Source of the DNA: Candidatus Stammera capleta | Lineage (GTDB): Bacteria > Pseudomonadota > Gammaproteobacteria > Enterobacterales > Enterobacteriaceae | NCBI GenBank assembly: GCA_015134075.1 | Contig: CP062308.1 | Span: 219,360 to 283,359 of the forward strand | Reading direction: 5' to 3' | DNA length: 64,000 nucleotides | In this document: positions 37,270-48,875 of the stretch, piece by piece | How the letters are laid out: the number at the start of each line of letters is the position of its first letter | Numbering within the stretch: position 1 is the first letter of the stretch | The notes under the pieces: model-generated | Database searches by the model: none | What the model was told of the DNA's origin: nothing | The model's input: the letters and a program-made list of their open reading frames with translations, nothing else | Program-made: the position numbers and the translations under genes

Positions 37270-38358
37270 TTAACCAAATTTTTTATTATTAATAATAATA
37301 TTTTTATTTATTTTTTTTTCAAATGAAAAAATCTTATCATTAATATTTTTTTTTTTTTTATAAAAAAAATCATCATCTTTATTATTTTTTTTTAGAAAAT
37401 TATAATTCTTATTTCTACAAATACCTGTAGCTATTAATGTTACAAATAATTCATCTTTTATAGATGAATCTAAAGATACACCTATAACTATAGTTGTATT
37501 TTCACAACAAATAGATTTAATTATATCACCAATAATTTCAAATTCTTTTAATTTAAAATTTGATCCTGATGTTATATTAATTAACACTGATTTAGCAGTA
37601 GATAAATTTATATCATCTAATAAAGGACTGTAAATAGCACTTTTAACTGATTTTAATGCTCTATTTTCGCCTTTTGATGAACCTAAACCTATAACAGAAT
37701 AACCCATTTTACTCATAATAGTCTTTATATCAGCAAAATCAACATTTATTAAACTAGGTTTAGTAACTAAATCAGAAATACCTTTAACTGCATTTTTTAA
37801 AACTTTATTAACAGAATTAAAAGAATCTAATAAAGAAATACTTTCATTAAAAATTTTTAATAATTTATTATTTGGAATAACTATTAAAACATCTACAAAT
37901 TTAAATAATTCACGTATACCAACTTCAGCAAATTCCATTCTTTTTTTTCCTTCAAAAGAAAATGGTTTTGTTACAATAGCAACAGTTAAAATATTAAGAT
38001 CTTTAGCTATTTTAGCAATAATAGGAGAAGCTCCAGTTCCAGTACCTCCTCCCATTCCAGATGTTATAAATAACATATCAGTATTTTCTAAAGAAGATTT
38101 TAAAATATCTTTGTCTTCCTCTGCTGAAGCTTTACCAACTTCAGGTATAGATCCAGCCCCAAAACCTTTGGTAATATTTTTTCCTATTTGAATTTTATTT
38201 TTTATAGATATTTTAGATAAAGCTTGTAAATCTGTATTTACAGCTATAAAATCAACTCCTTCAACTCTATTATTAACCATATAATTTATCGCATTTCCAC
38301 CACCACCACCAATTCCTATAACTTTTATAACAACATTATTAAACTTAATATTATTCAT
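37270..38358 (-). CDS. ftsZ: Cell-division GTPase FtsZ
   Basis: Tubulin homologue that forms the Z ring. It is 362 residues; E. coli has 383. GIGGGGGNAINYM at the N-terminus, the tubulin signature GGGTGTGASPIIAKIAKD, and the T7 loop NVDFADIKTIMS are intact. After residue 315 it becomes an Asn/Lys tail ending NKKFG, without the conserved C-terminal peptide (DIPAFLRKQ) that binds FtsA and ZipA. ftsA and ftsQ, which precede ftsZ in E. coli, are absent between ddlB and ftsZ. Confidence 0.97.
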   Translation of the reverse strand: MNNIKFNNVVIKVIGIGGGGGNAINYMVNNRVEGVDFIAVNTDLQALSKISIKNKIQIGKNITKGFGAGSIPEVGKASAEEDKDILKSSLENTDMLFITSGMGGGTGTGASPIIAKIAKDLNILTVAIVTKPFSFEGKKRMEFAEVGIRELFKFVDVLIVIPNNKLLKIFNESISLLDSFNSVNKVLKNAVKGISDLVTKPSLINVDFADIKTIMSKMGYSVIGLGSSKGENRALKSVKSAIYSPLLDDINLSTAKSVLINITSGSNFKLKEFEIIGDIIKSICCENTTIVIGVSLDSSIKDELFVTLIATGICRNKNYNFLKKNNKDDDFFYKKKKNINDKIFSFEKKINKNIIINNKKFG

Positions 38359-38394
38359 TTTAAAATCCTAAAAATATAAAATTATATATATAAT

Positions 38395-39315
38395 CTACGA
38401 AAATAATATTCTTTTAATTAAATCGGAATATTTAATACCAGAAAATTTAGCAGCTAAAGATATTAAACTAGTTTTAGTCATACCAGGAATAGAATTAACT
38501 TCTAAAAATCAAATATTATTATTTTTATCAATAATATAATCTATTCTTATACATCCTTTACAAAATAACAAATTTCATATCTTTAAAGAAATATCTTTTA
38601 ATCTATTTTTTATAAATAAATCTATGTTAAAATCATAAAAAACTTCACTATTATTATATTTAAAATTATAATCAAAAACTTTATTTTTAAAAATTATTTT
38701 AATTGGACTTAAAACTTCACCATTAATAACTCCTACAGTATATTCATTTCCAGATATATATTTTTCTAATAAAATTTTAGAAAAAATATTTATTTTTTTA
38801 AATAAATTAATCTTAAAATCATATAAATTATTAATAAAAGATACACCAATACTAGAACCATGACTATTTGGTTTTAATAATATTTTATTATTAAATTTTT
38901 TTAATATATTTAAATAAAAAGAATCATCTATTTTTTTATTTTTATAAAATTCATCTTTATCAATTAATAAATGAGGAATAATATTAATTCCATAATTAGA
39001 TAAAAACTCTTTAGTTTGATATTTATTTATAGTAAGAGAACATGTAAAAACATTATTGCCAGTATAAGGTATATTTAAAAAATCTAAAAATCCTTGAATA
39101 CTACCATCTTCTCCTTTTCCACCATGTAATGCTATAAAAACTTTATCTATTTTTTTTCTAATAAAAAAATCAAAATTAAAATATTTTGTATCAATTGGTG
39201 TAACATAAAAATTTAAATTTAATAAAACTCTAAATACAGAATATCCTGATTTTAATGAAATATTTCTTTCACTAGAATCTCCACCAAAAAAAATAGCAAC
39301 ATTTTTTATATTCAT
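38395..39315 (-). CDS. ddlB: D-alanine-D-alanine ligase
   Basis: ATP-grasp ligase that makes D-Ala-D-Ala for the peptidoglycan stem. It is 306 residues, the same as E. coli DdlB. FGGDSSERNISLKSG, ALHGGKGEDGSIQGFLD, LLKPNSHGSSIGVS, and the C-terminal FLEVNSIPGMTKTSLI are present. TGA at 38572-38574 and at NIWFLEV give Trp. Stop is TAG. It lies 5 bases after murC and about 36 bases before ftsZ in the dcw order. Confidence 0.95.
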
Positions 39316-39320
39316 TTAAA

Positions 39321-40760
39321 TTATTTAATATAATTATTTATAAAACTAAACAAAATTAAATTAACAGATCCTGCACCTTGAAATAAAACAATATCATTAC
39401 TTTTTAATAAATATAATAAATAAAAAATAACTAAACTTTTTTTATTTACAAATAAACAATTTTTAAAATTTAAAATATCATACATACTATTTAATATAGT
39501 AGTACTATTTATATAAAAATTATTTTTAGTTTCATTAGCAGAATATATATCTAATAATAATAAAATATCTAACTTAGATAAAACAAAAACAAATTCACTA
39601 AATAAAATATTAGTTCTAGTATATCTATGAGGTTGAAAAATCATTATAATTCTTCTATTTTTTCAAGAATCACGTATACTTTTAATAATACATTTTATTT
39701 CAGTTGGATGATGACCGTAATCAAGTAAAAATAATATATTATTATATGTTCTTTTAAAATATAAAAAGGAAAATTCACCTATAACTTCAGATCTTCTATC
39801 TACACCTTTATAATCTAATAAAGATTTTTGTAAACTAAAAAAATTAAATTTATAAAATTTATATAAAAAACTTATTGCAGCAACAGAATTTAAAACATTA
39901 TATTTTCCAAAAAAATTTAACATTAAATCATAACAAAATTTTTCTTTATAACATAAAGTAAAAAAACTTTTATTTTTATCTTGAATAAATTTACTTATAT
40001 TAAATAAAGAATAATTTTTAAAACCATAAGTAATTATTTTACAATTAAAAAAATTATTATCTAATATATATTTAACTATATCATTATCTATACAAGCAAC
40101 AATATAACCATAAAATGGAACTTTTTTTAAAAAATATACAAAAAAATTAATTAAATTATTAATATCAAAATTATAATTATTTAAATGATCAGAATCTATA
40201 TTAGTTAAAATAACAGAAAAAGGATTCAAACATAAAAAAAATTTATCACTTTCATCAACTTCTAATAAAAAAAAATTACTTTCACTTAAATAAATAGAAG
40301 AATTTATAGATTTTATATTAGATCCATTTATACAATTTAATTTAATATTATGACTAAAAAATAAATCAAAAATAAAAGAAGTTGTAGTTGTTTTACCATG
40401 ACTACCAATAACAGAAATAAGATTATATTTTCTGGTTATTTCTGCAAGTAATTCTATTCTACTAATAACAGGAATACCAAAAAATTTAGCACTAATAATC
40501 TCAACATTATTATTTTTAATAGCAGAAGAATAAACAACTAAATTAGAATTTAAAACATTATTTTTAGAATGATTATTAAAAATATTAATACCTAAAGATA
40601 ATAAATAACTAATTTTAAAATTATATGAAATATCAGAACCAGTAATATTATAACCAGATAAAAATAAAAATTCTGCAATACCAGACATACCAGATCCACC
40701 AATTCCTATAAAATGTATAACAAATTTTTTTTTATCAATATTTAAAAATATATTCTTCAT
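39321..40760 (-). CDS. murC: UDP-N-acetylmuramate-L-alanine ligase
   Basis: Adds L-Ala to UDP-MurNAc, the first stem-peptide step. It is 479 residues; E. coli has 491. [16 protein letters not shown] (nucleotide binding), P-loop [32 protein letters not shown], and [10 protein letters not shown] plus FQPHRYTRT are clear. One TGA gives the Trp at 39660-39662. The predicted protein is Phe/Leu-rich, typical of coding strands on this side of the palindromes. Confidence 0.96.
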
Positions 40761-40790
40761 TTTTTTATTATTATAAATATAAAATTTAAT

Positions 40791-41855
40791 TTAAAAACTT
40801 AATATTTCTTTAAGAAACTTATAATTTGAATTTTTAATTCTATTTAAATAAGATAATTTAGACATAATAAATAATTTATTTCTATTTAAATTTAAAATAT
40901 TTTTTTTTAAAATATTACAATTCAAATTATATTCCTCAATCATAATAGCAGCACCTACATCAACTAAAAACTTAGCATTAAAATATTGTTGTCTATCTTT
41001 ATGAATAAATGGTATAAATATAGCAGCTAATCCTATTCTACTTATTTCACTAACAGTTAATGCACCAGATCTACATATTATTAAATCAGCTCAATTATAA
41101 GCAAATTTCATATCACTTATAAAATCAACAAAAATATAATTTTTAATTTTTAAATTTTTATTTTTTTTTTTAAAATTTAAATAATTTTTTATACCAACTT
41201 GATGTAAAAAAGAAAAATTATTATTATTTATTTCTTTAGCAACTTTTAAAATAACATTATTTATAATACAAGATCCTTGACTACCACCAATTACAAGTAT
41301 ATTTATAATACCAGTACGATTAAATAATCTTATATTTGGATTTTTTATAGATAGTAATTCATCTCTAATTGGATTTCCTACAGTAACAACATTTAATTTA
41401 TTAAAAGTATTAGGAAAAGCCTGCATTACTTTATTAGATATATAATACAAATATCTATTAGATTTACCAACAATAGCATTTTGTTCATGTATTACAGTTA
41501 ATATTCTGCATAATCAAGCAGAAAAAATACCACAAAAAGATATATAACCACCAAAACCTAATACAACATCAGGTTTTCATTTATTTATTAATAAACACAT
41601 ATTATAAATAACTTTTCAAAAAATAAAAAAATTATTAAATAAATTAAAAAAATTTCCTTTAAAAAAAGAAGGAATATAAATAAAATCAACATCTATATTA
41701 TATTTAGGAACTAAAGTATATTCTAATCTATTAGAACTTCCTATTCATTTAACAAAACGACCAGATTTTATAAATTTTTTAGCAATAACTATACCAGGAA
41801 ATATATGACCTCCTGTACCACCAGCTATTATCATTAAACGTTTAATTTTATTCAT
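40791..41855 (-). CDS. murG: UDP-GlcNAc transferase making lipid II
   Basis: Glycosyltransferase that converts lipid I to lipid II on the inner membrane face. It is 354 residues; E. coli has 355. Gly-rich [11 protein letters not shown] near residue 11, [37 protein letters not shown], and [13 protein letters not shown] are seen. Several TGA codons (KWIGSSN, FWKVIYN, NKWKPDV, SAWLCRI) confine the ordinary open frame to the middle third. The start ATG at 41855 gives [13 protein letters not shown]. Confidence 0.95.
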
Positions 41856-41882
41856 ATAAAATATATTACCACTAATTATATT

Positions 41883-43217
41883 TTAAAAATTAACATATTT
41901 ATTAACTAAACTAATAAATTTATTACCTCTATCTTTATAATTTAAAAATTGATCTAAACTTGAACATGCTGGAGATAATAAAACAAAATCACCTGATTTT
42001 ACAAATTTAATAATATAAAAAAAAACTTCATCTAAAGTTAAAAATTTTAAAGAAATAGAAGGAATTAAATTATATAATATATCTCTATCAAAACCATAAC
42101 AACATATAACTAAATTTTTAATATTTAATAAAAATGGTTTTAATAAACTATTAAAATCAGCATTCTTACCATCACCACCTAATAATAATCATATTTTACC
42201 ATTTTTAACAAAAGATAAAATATTATTTAAAGCAACAATAGTACTATTAATATTAGTAGATTTAGAATCATTAATTCAAATAATATTATTTTTATTTAAA
42301 ATAATAGAAAATCTATGAGGTAAACCTTTAAAACTAGAAATTATATTTAAACAAAAATCTAAAGGTATTTTAAATAAATCAGATATACATATAGAAACTA
42401 AAAAATTTAAATAATTAGAAATACCTTTTAAAAATAAATTATTTACATTAATTAATTTTTTATCAAATTTTTTTAAAAAAATTCCACTTTTACTATAAAA
42501 AACACTATAATTACCTTTATTTATTCCAAAAGTTATTATTTTTTTTTCATAAAAATTTAATGGAAAAGTAAACTTATCATCTAAATTTATTATACAATAA
42601 CAAGAATTATTAAAAATTTTTAATTTACTAAATACATAATCATAAAAACCATACGGATATCTATCTAAATGATCCTGAGTTATATTTAAAACTACAGAAC
42701 AAAAAGATTTCAATGAATATACATGATCCAATTGAAAACTAGATAATTCTAAAATATAAATATCACTATTACAATCTAATAAAGAAAGAACAGGAATACC
42801 TATATTTCCACCTAATGAAACATTTAAATCATATTTTTTAAAAATTTTATATAATAAAGATACAACAGTACTTTTACCATTAGTGCCAGTAACTGCAATA
42901 ATAGATTTATTAACAATTCTACAAAAAATTTCTATATCATTAATTATTTCTATATTTTTTTTTTTAGCCTCAATTAAAAAAGGATGATAATGAGAAATTC
43001 CAGGACTTAAAATAATTAAATCAGAATCTAATATTCAAGATTTAATAAATCCTCCAAAATGAAAATCTATATTATTAGGTATAAATTTATTATTTATTAT
43101 TTTAGAATCCATTAATTTAACATATATATTATGTTTTAAAAAAAAATTAACACAAGATAAACCTGTTAAACCTGCTCCCAAAACTACAATTTTTTTATTT
43201 CTATAAATATTTAACAT
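41883..43217 (-). CDS. murD: UDP-MurNAc-L-Ala-D-Glu ligase
   Basis: Adds D-glutamate to the stem peptide. It is 444 residues; E. coli has 438. VVLGAGLTGLSCVNFF, the P-loop GTNGKSTVVSLLYK, LGGNIGIPVL, ELSSFQLDHV, NITQDHLDRY, DSKSTN and LLLGGDGKNADF (family GG-x-x-K-G type) and LLSPACSSLDQF are visible. TGA supplies Trp at 42273, 43032 and in KIWLLLGG. Its start directly abuts the mraY stop, so translation is coupled. Confidence 0.96.
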
Positions 43218-44210
43218 TTATAATTTTAAAAAAAATAATAAAGAAAAAATAAAACATATTAAAGATAATATTCAAAAAAATAAAACAATTTCTATTTCAG
43301 AATAACCTTTTATTTCATAATGATGATGAATAGGTGCAATATAAAAAAACCTTTTTTTAAAAATTTTAAAATAAATAACCTGTATAATAACAGAAATAAT
43401 TTCTAAAAAAAAAATAAAACCAGATAAAAAAAAATAAAATTCTTTATATAACAAAATAAACATTGATATTATTAAAAAACCAATAGATAAAGAACCAACA
43501 TCTCCTAAAAATACTTTTGCTGGATAAAAATTAAAAATAAAAAAAGAAAATAAACTACCTAATAAAACAATATTTATAATAATTAAATCTTTAGAATAAT
43601 TTATATATTTTATACCAAAAACAAAAGATAAAATAGGACTAGAACTAATAATAGACATTATTAATAATAATATACAATTTAATATTAATGGAAAAATAAC
43701 TAAACCATCTAAACCATCAGTAATATTAATAGCATTAGAACTAAAAACTATTATAAAATATAAAAAAAATAAATAAAAAATCTTATTATTTATATAATAT
43801 AAATAATTAACATTTAAATTCATTTTAAATAACAAAAAATAAACAAATAAAAAATTAACAATAGTTTGCAAAAAATATTTTTCTAAAATAGACAAACCAT
43901 TAGAATTTTTAATAAAACATTTAATATAATCATCTAATAATCCAATAAACATATTTAATAAAAAAAAACAAAACAATATTTTTGAAAAAAAACTCATAAA
44001 AAACAAAAAGAAAAAAATAATTGTAATAAAAGGAAATAAAATTATTATACCACCCATTGTTGGAGTATAATTTTTATTAAAATTATCTTTATGATTACAT
44101 AAACGATTATTTTGATAAACATTCATATTTTTTAAAAAAAATAAAAAATATTTACCAAAAAATAAAGAAAATAAAAAAGAAAAAATCAATAAAAAAAAAT
44201 ATAAAATCAT
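43218..44210 (-). CDS. mraY: Phospho-MurNAc-pentapeptide transferase MraY
   Basis: Integral membrane enzyme that attaches the precursor to undecaprenyl phosphate, forming lipid I. It is 330 residues; E. coli has 360, the N-terminal segment being shorter. About ten hydrophobic helices. Conserved pieces: YTPTMGGIIIL, GLLDDYIK with the paired Asp, NAINITDGLDGL, FLGDVGSLSIG, and APIHHHYEIKGYSE. A TGA near the end gives FFWILSL. It abuts murD and lies 10 bases after murF. Confidence 0.95.
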
Positions 44211-44220
44211 AAATATATAA

Positions 44221-45573
44221 TTACAAAAAATAAATTATTTTATTCATATTAAATAAATTAGAACCTTTAATTAAAATAGTTATATCATCATAAATAAATA
44301 ACATTTTTTTAATATAAAATATTAAATCATTAAAATTATAAAAATGTTTACCAATACAACTGTACTTACTTAGTAAATAACTATATTTTCCTATACTTAA
44401 TACTAAATCTATATTTAAAAATTTTTTAATAAAAAAACCAATTTTAATATGAAAATAAACAGATAAATAACTTAATTCAGCCATATCACTAACAACTAAA
44501 ATCTTATAACCAATACATTTATTTAAAAAAATAAGACTAAAATATAATGATCGAGGATTAGAATTATAAGTATCATCTAATATTAATTTATTTTTTTTTA
44601 AAAAAATAGGATATAATCTTCTTTTAATAGGATTAAAACTTTCTAGACCAATTTTAATATCTTTCAAATTATTACTAACAGATAAAGATAATGCAACAGA
44701 TGTCAAAACATTTAAAATATTATGAAAACCTAAAAGTTTTAAAAATATATTAATATTACCATAAATAGTACTTAATATAATTCTACTTCCATTAACATAT
44801 AATTTATATTTTTTTATATAAACAATAGATTTTTTATTTTTAAAAAAAGAATAAAATAAAATTTTTTTATTTAAAAAATATTTATTTAAAAAAAAATTAT
44901 ATAAAAAACACCTATTTAATATAATAATACCATTATTATCTAAATATTTTAATATATTAATCTTATCTTTTATAATATTAGTAAAATTTTTAAATCCAAC
45001 TAAATGAGAATAAGATATATTAGTTATACAAGATACATTAGGTAAACAAATACTTGATAAATATTTAATATCACCAATACAATTACCTCCTAATTCTAAA
45101 ATAACATATTTATAATTTTCATTATACAATTTTAATAAAGTAGTAGGAACACCTAAATCATTATTAAAATTTTTGTAATTATATAATATTTTACCAAATT
45201 GTTTAAAAATATTAGACGTAATTTCTTTTACGGATGTTTTTCCTGTAGAACCAGTTAAACAAAAAAATTTAGCATTACTCTTTTTTCTTAATCATAAACC
45301 TATTTTTCCCAAAGCTATATTTGTATTTTTAACTAGTAATTGAGAAATATTATAATTATAAAAAGATTCAACTATTAAAGCAATAGCTCCTTTTTTTATA
45401 GCATCAAAACATAAAAAATTAATATCATAATTACCTTTTATAACAATAAAAACAGAATTTTTTATATTATCTTTACGAGTATCTATAGAAATATTACTAA
45501 CATATATATTTTTTCCTATTAATATTCCATCAATTATATTTGATAATTTATATAAATTTATATATTTTAGCAT
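44221..45573 (-). CDS. murF: UDP-MurNAc-pentapeptide synthetase (D-Ala-D-Ala adding)
   Basis: Adds the D-Ala-D-Ala dipeptide made by DdlB. It is 450 residues; E. coli has 452. DTRKDNIKNSVF, P-loop GSTGKTSVKE, YKNFNNDLGVP, ELGGNCIGDI, CITNISYSHLVGF, DDTYNSNPRSL and VVSDMAELS match the family. TGA at 45289-45291 gives Trp. Its start overlaps the end of murE by 7 bases (ATG within the last codons), as commonly found in this operon. Confidence 0.95.
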
Positions 45574-47078
45574 TTATTTATTCCTAATAATTTATTAACT
45601 AAATATCTATCACTATATTTTATTTTTTTATTATATAAAATATGAAATCTTTCATGACCCTTACCTGCTATTAAAATAACATCATTACTAAAAGAATTCT
45701 TTATAGCAAATTTAATAGCTAAAATTCTATTTAAAATAATGTATACATTATTAAAATTATTTATACCTAATTTTATATCTTTTAATATAGATAATTCATT
45801 TTCAGAATATAAATCATCATTTGTAATTACAACATAATCAGAATATTTATTAGCTATAAATCCCATTAATGATCTTTTACTTTTATCTCTATTTCCAGTA
45901 CAACCAAAAATACATCATAAATTTCCCAAACAATATTTTCTAGATTCAATTAAAACATTTTTTAAAGCATCTGGAGTATGAGCATAATCAACAATAACTA
46001 AAGGAGTACTTTTATTACTATTTTTAAAAAATTCCATACGACCTTCAGGCAAAGATAAATACTTACTATTATAAATTAAATCTTTAAAATTAAAACCTAA
46101 AGATAATAAAGAAACAAAAGATAATAATAAATTTTTAATATTAAAATATCCAATAAAAAAAATATTTAAAATACCATTTCCTCAATAAGAATTAAAATAA
46201 ATTTTTTTTAAAAAACCAAAATATTTTATATATTTAACATATAATCATCTATATTTAAATGATTTTATTTTGAATTTATTAAAAGTAACAGGGATAACTT
46301 TATAAGAAAATATTTTTTTATATCATTTATATCCTATATTATCATCTATATTAATTATTAAATTATTAATTTTAAACTCAGAAAATAATCTTCACTTAGC
46401 TAATTCATAATTTTTAAAATTTATATGATAATCTAAATGATCTAAAGTAAGATTTGTAAAAACAGCAGCAGAAAAAAATAATGATTCAACTCTATATTGA
46501 CTTAAAGAATGAGAAGATACTTCCATTGAAATAAATTCAGAACCAAGATTATAATAATCTCTTAAATTTCTATATATATCAATTGGAGAACTTGTAGTAT
46601 TCAATGAATAAGATAAATTATTATAAAAACCATTTCCAATAGTACTTAATAAACAACTTTTATAATCTAATATATCTAATCACTGAGATGAAAAACTAGT
46701 AACAGTAGTTTTACCATTAGTTCCAGTAATACCTAAAATTGGAATTTTTTTACTAAAATTACCATAAAAATCAGCAGCAATATAAGATAACAAAAAATTT
46801 AAATCTCATAAATAAAATATAAATATATTATATTTTGTATCATAAAAATAATACGATTTATCTTTAATATCTGAATAAGTTAATACAGAAATTGCACCAT
46901 TATATACAGCATCAAAAATAAAAATTTTTCCATCTAAATTAAGACCTTTTACAGCTATAAATAAATCATACTTTTTTACTAAACAACTATTATATTTTAT
47001 ATCTAATACATATATATTAGGTAATTCTAAATAATTAAAATATTTTGATAAAAAAACATTTATATTTTTTTTTTTCAA
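45567..47078 (-). CDS. murE: UDP-MurNAc-tripeptide synthetase, altered third-residue motif
   Basis: Adds the third stem residue (meso-diaminopimelate in Enterobacterales). It is 503 residues; E. coli has 495. P-loop GITGTNGKTTVTSF, NTTSSP, MEVSSHSLSQYRV, NLTLDHLDYH and CTGNRDKSKRSLMG are intact, and DYAHTPDALKN is present. The substrate-selecting motif, DNPR in meso-DAP enzymes, aligns with DDLY at VVITNDDLYSEN. Many TGA Trp codons break the frame between 45867 and 46806. ftsL and ftsI, which precede it in E. coli, are missing; rsmH is 28 bases upstream. Confidence 0.94.
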
Positions 47079-47106
47079 AAAAACCTCTTATAAACAAATT
47101 TATAAA

Positions 47107-48039
47107 CTAAATTTTTTCAGCAACTCTTAATATAGCACTTCTTATTCTGTTATTATTTTTAATATCTTGTAAAGAAGGTTTATATTTACCTAAATTAATC
47201 ATTTTAATAGGATTAAATTTATTAATTTGATTTTTTGTTAAAGGAATTTTATATAAAAAAAAATCATTATTATTGGATTTATTTCTAATAAAATTTTTAA
47301 CTATTCTATCTTCTAAAGAATTAAAACTTATAACAACTATTCTTCCATTTTTAGATAAAACTTTAAAAGATTCTTCTAATCCTTTATATAAAAATTTTAA
47401 TTCATTATTTATAAAAATTCTAAAAGACTGAAAAATTCTAGATTTATTTTTAAAATTATTTTTTTTTTTTATAACAGAATCAATTATTTTAGATAAATCA
47501 AAAGTATTATTTAACTTATTTTTTTTTTTATAAAAAAAAATTTTATCAGATATTTTTTTTGCATAAGAATCTTCTCCATATTTTCTAATAATATTTAAAA
47601 TATCTTTTTTTTTAGATTTTAAAAATATTTCTTTTAAAGAAAATCCATTATTTTGATTTATACGCATATCTAAAGGACCATTAATTAAATAAGAAAAACC
47701 TCTACTATTATCATTAAGTTGATAACTAGATATACCTAAATCAAATATAATTCCATTAACTTTATTTAATAAATTAAAATCACAAATATATTTTCTTAAA
47801 TTAATAAAATTATCATTTATTAATGTAATACGATTATCATTTATTAAATTCTTACCTAAAAAAAAAGATTTAGGATCTAATTCAAAAGAAAAAACTTTCC
47901 CATCTTTACATAAATTATTCAAAATTTCTTTTGAATGACCTCCACAACCAAAAGTACAATCTATATATACTCCATTTTTCTTAATATTTAAAAAATCTTT
48001 TATTTTATCTAAAAAAGGAGATTTATGAAAATAATTCAT
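47107..48039 (-). CDS. rsmH: 16S rRNA m4C1402 methyltransferase
   Basis: SAM-dependent N4-methylation of C1402 of 16S rRNA (formerly mraW), a usual first gene of the dcw cluster. It is 310 residues; E. coli has 313. YIDCTFGCGGHSKEIL (SAM site), ELDPKS, FDLGISSYQLN, RGFSYLINGPLDMRI, FRIFINNEL and ISFNSLEDRIVKNF are clear. No TGA occurs. The preceding mraZ is absent: a 98-bp divergent spacer leads to tpiA. Confidence 0.96.
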   Translation of the reverse strand: MNYFHKSPFLDKIKDFLNIKKNGVYIDCTFGCGGHSKEILNNLCKDGKVFSFELDPKSFFLGKNLINDNRITLINDNFINLRKYICDFNLLNKVNGIIFDLGISSYQLNDNSRGFSYLINGPLDMRINQNNGFSLKEIFLKSKKKDILNIIRKYGEDSYAKKISDKIFFYKKKNKLNNTFDLSKIIDSVIKKKNNFKNKSRIFQSFRIFINNELKFLYKGLEESFKVLSKNGRIVVISFNSLEDRIVKNFIRNKSNNNDFFLYKIPLTKNQINKFNPIKMINLGKYKPSLQDIKNNNRIRSAILRVAEKI

Positions 48040-48137
48040 AATATAAACTCATTTATTTTTATTTTAAAAACATATATTATAAATATATAACATATTTATA
48101 TATAATATAAAATATATTTTAATTTATCAAAAAAAAA

Positions 48138-48875
48138 ATGAAAAAAATAATAATAGCTAACTGAAAATTAAATGGAAATATAAATTTTATAAAAAAATAT
48201 TCTAAAGAAATAAATAAAGAAATAAATAATTTTAAAAAAATAGAATTATCTATATCACCTCCAACAATATATTTATATTATTTAAAAAAAAAAATAAACA
48301 AAAAAATAACACTAACATGCCAAAATATAGATATAAATTTAAAAGGATCATTTACAGGAGAAACATCAATTTTAATGATTAAAGATCTAAAAATAAAATA
48401 TATAATAATAGGACACTCAGAAAGAAGAAAAAATCATAATGAAAATGATAAAAATATAACAAAAAAAATAATAATATCTAAAAAAAACAATATTATACCA
48501 ATAATATGTATTGGAGAAAATATAAATAATTATATAAATAAAAAAAGTATAGATGTATGTATATCACAAATTAAAAATACAATAATAAAAAATAAAATAT
48601 CAACAAAAAATATAATTATAGCGTATGAACCAATATGATCTATCGGAACAGGAAAAGTAGCAAATATAAAACATATAATAAATATATGTAAAAATATAAA
48701 AAAATATATATATAAAAAAAATAAAGAAAAAATAAAATTTATATATGGAGGTTCTATTAATCATAAAAATGCAAATGAAATAATAAATAATAATAATATA
48801 GATGGATTATTAATAGGAAATTCTTCATTGGAACCAAATGAATTAATAAAAATATTAAAATTAATAAAAATATAA
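48138..48875 (+). CDS. tpiA: Triosephosphate isomerase
   Basis: Interconverts the triose phosphates in glycolysis. It is 245 residues; E. coli has 255. The active site is complete: Lys in ANWKLNGN, His in IIGHSERR, Glu in AYEPIWSIGTGK, and phosphate-binding YGGSINHKNA and GLLIGNSSL. Both Trp of ANWKLNG and PIWSIG are TGA; the first sits next to the catalytic Lys, which shows that TGA must be read through. The stop is followed at once by the murA ATG. Confidence 0.95.

Noticed and set aside
37182-37277. Upstream ATG of secA giving a hydrophobic N-terminal extension
   Set aside because: SecA is a soluble/peripheral motor and the family start matches the ATG at 37181; the extension overlaps ftsZ and is low-complexity.
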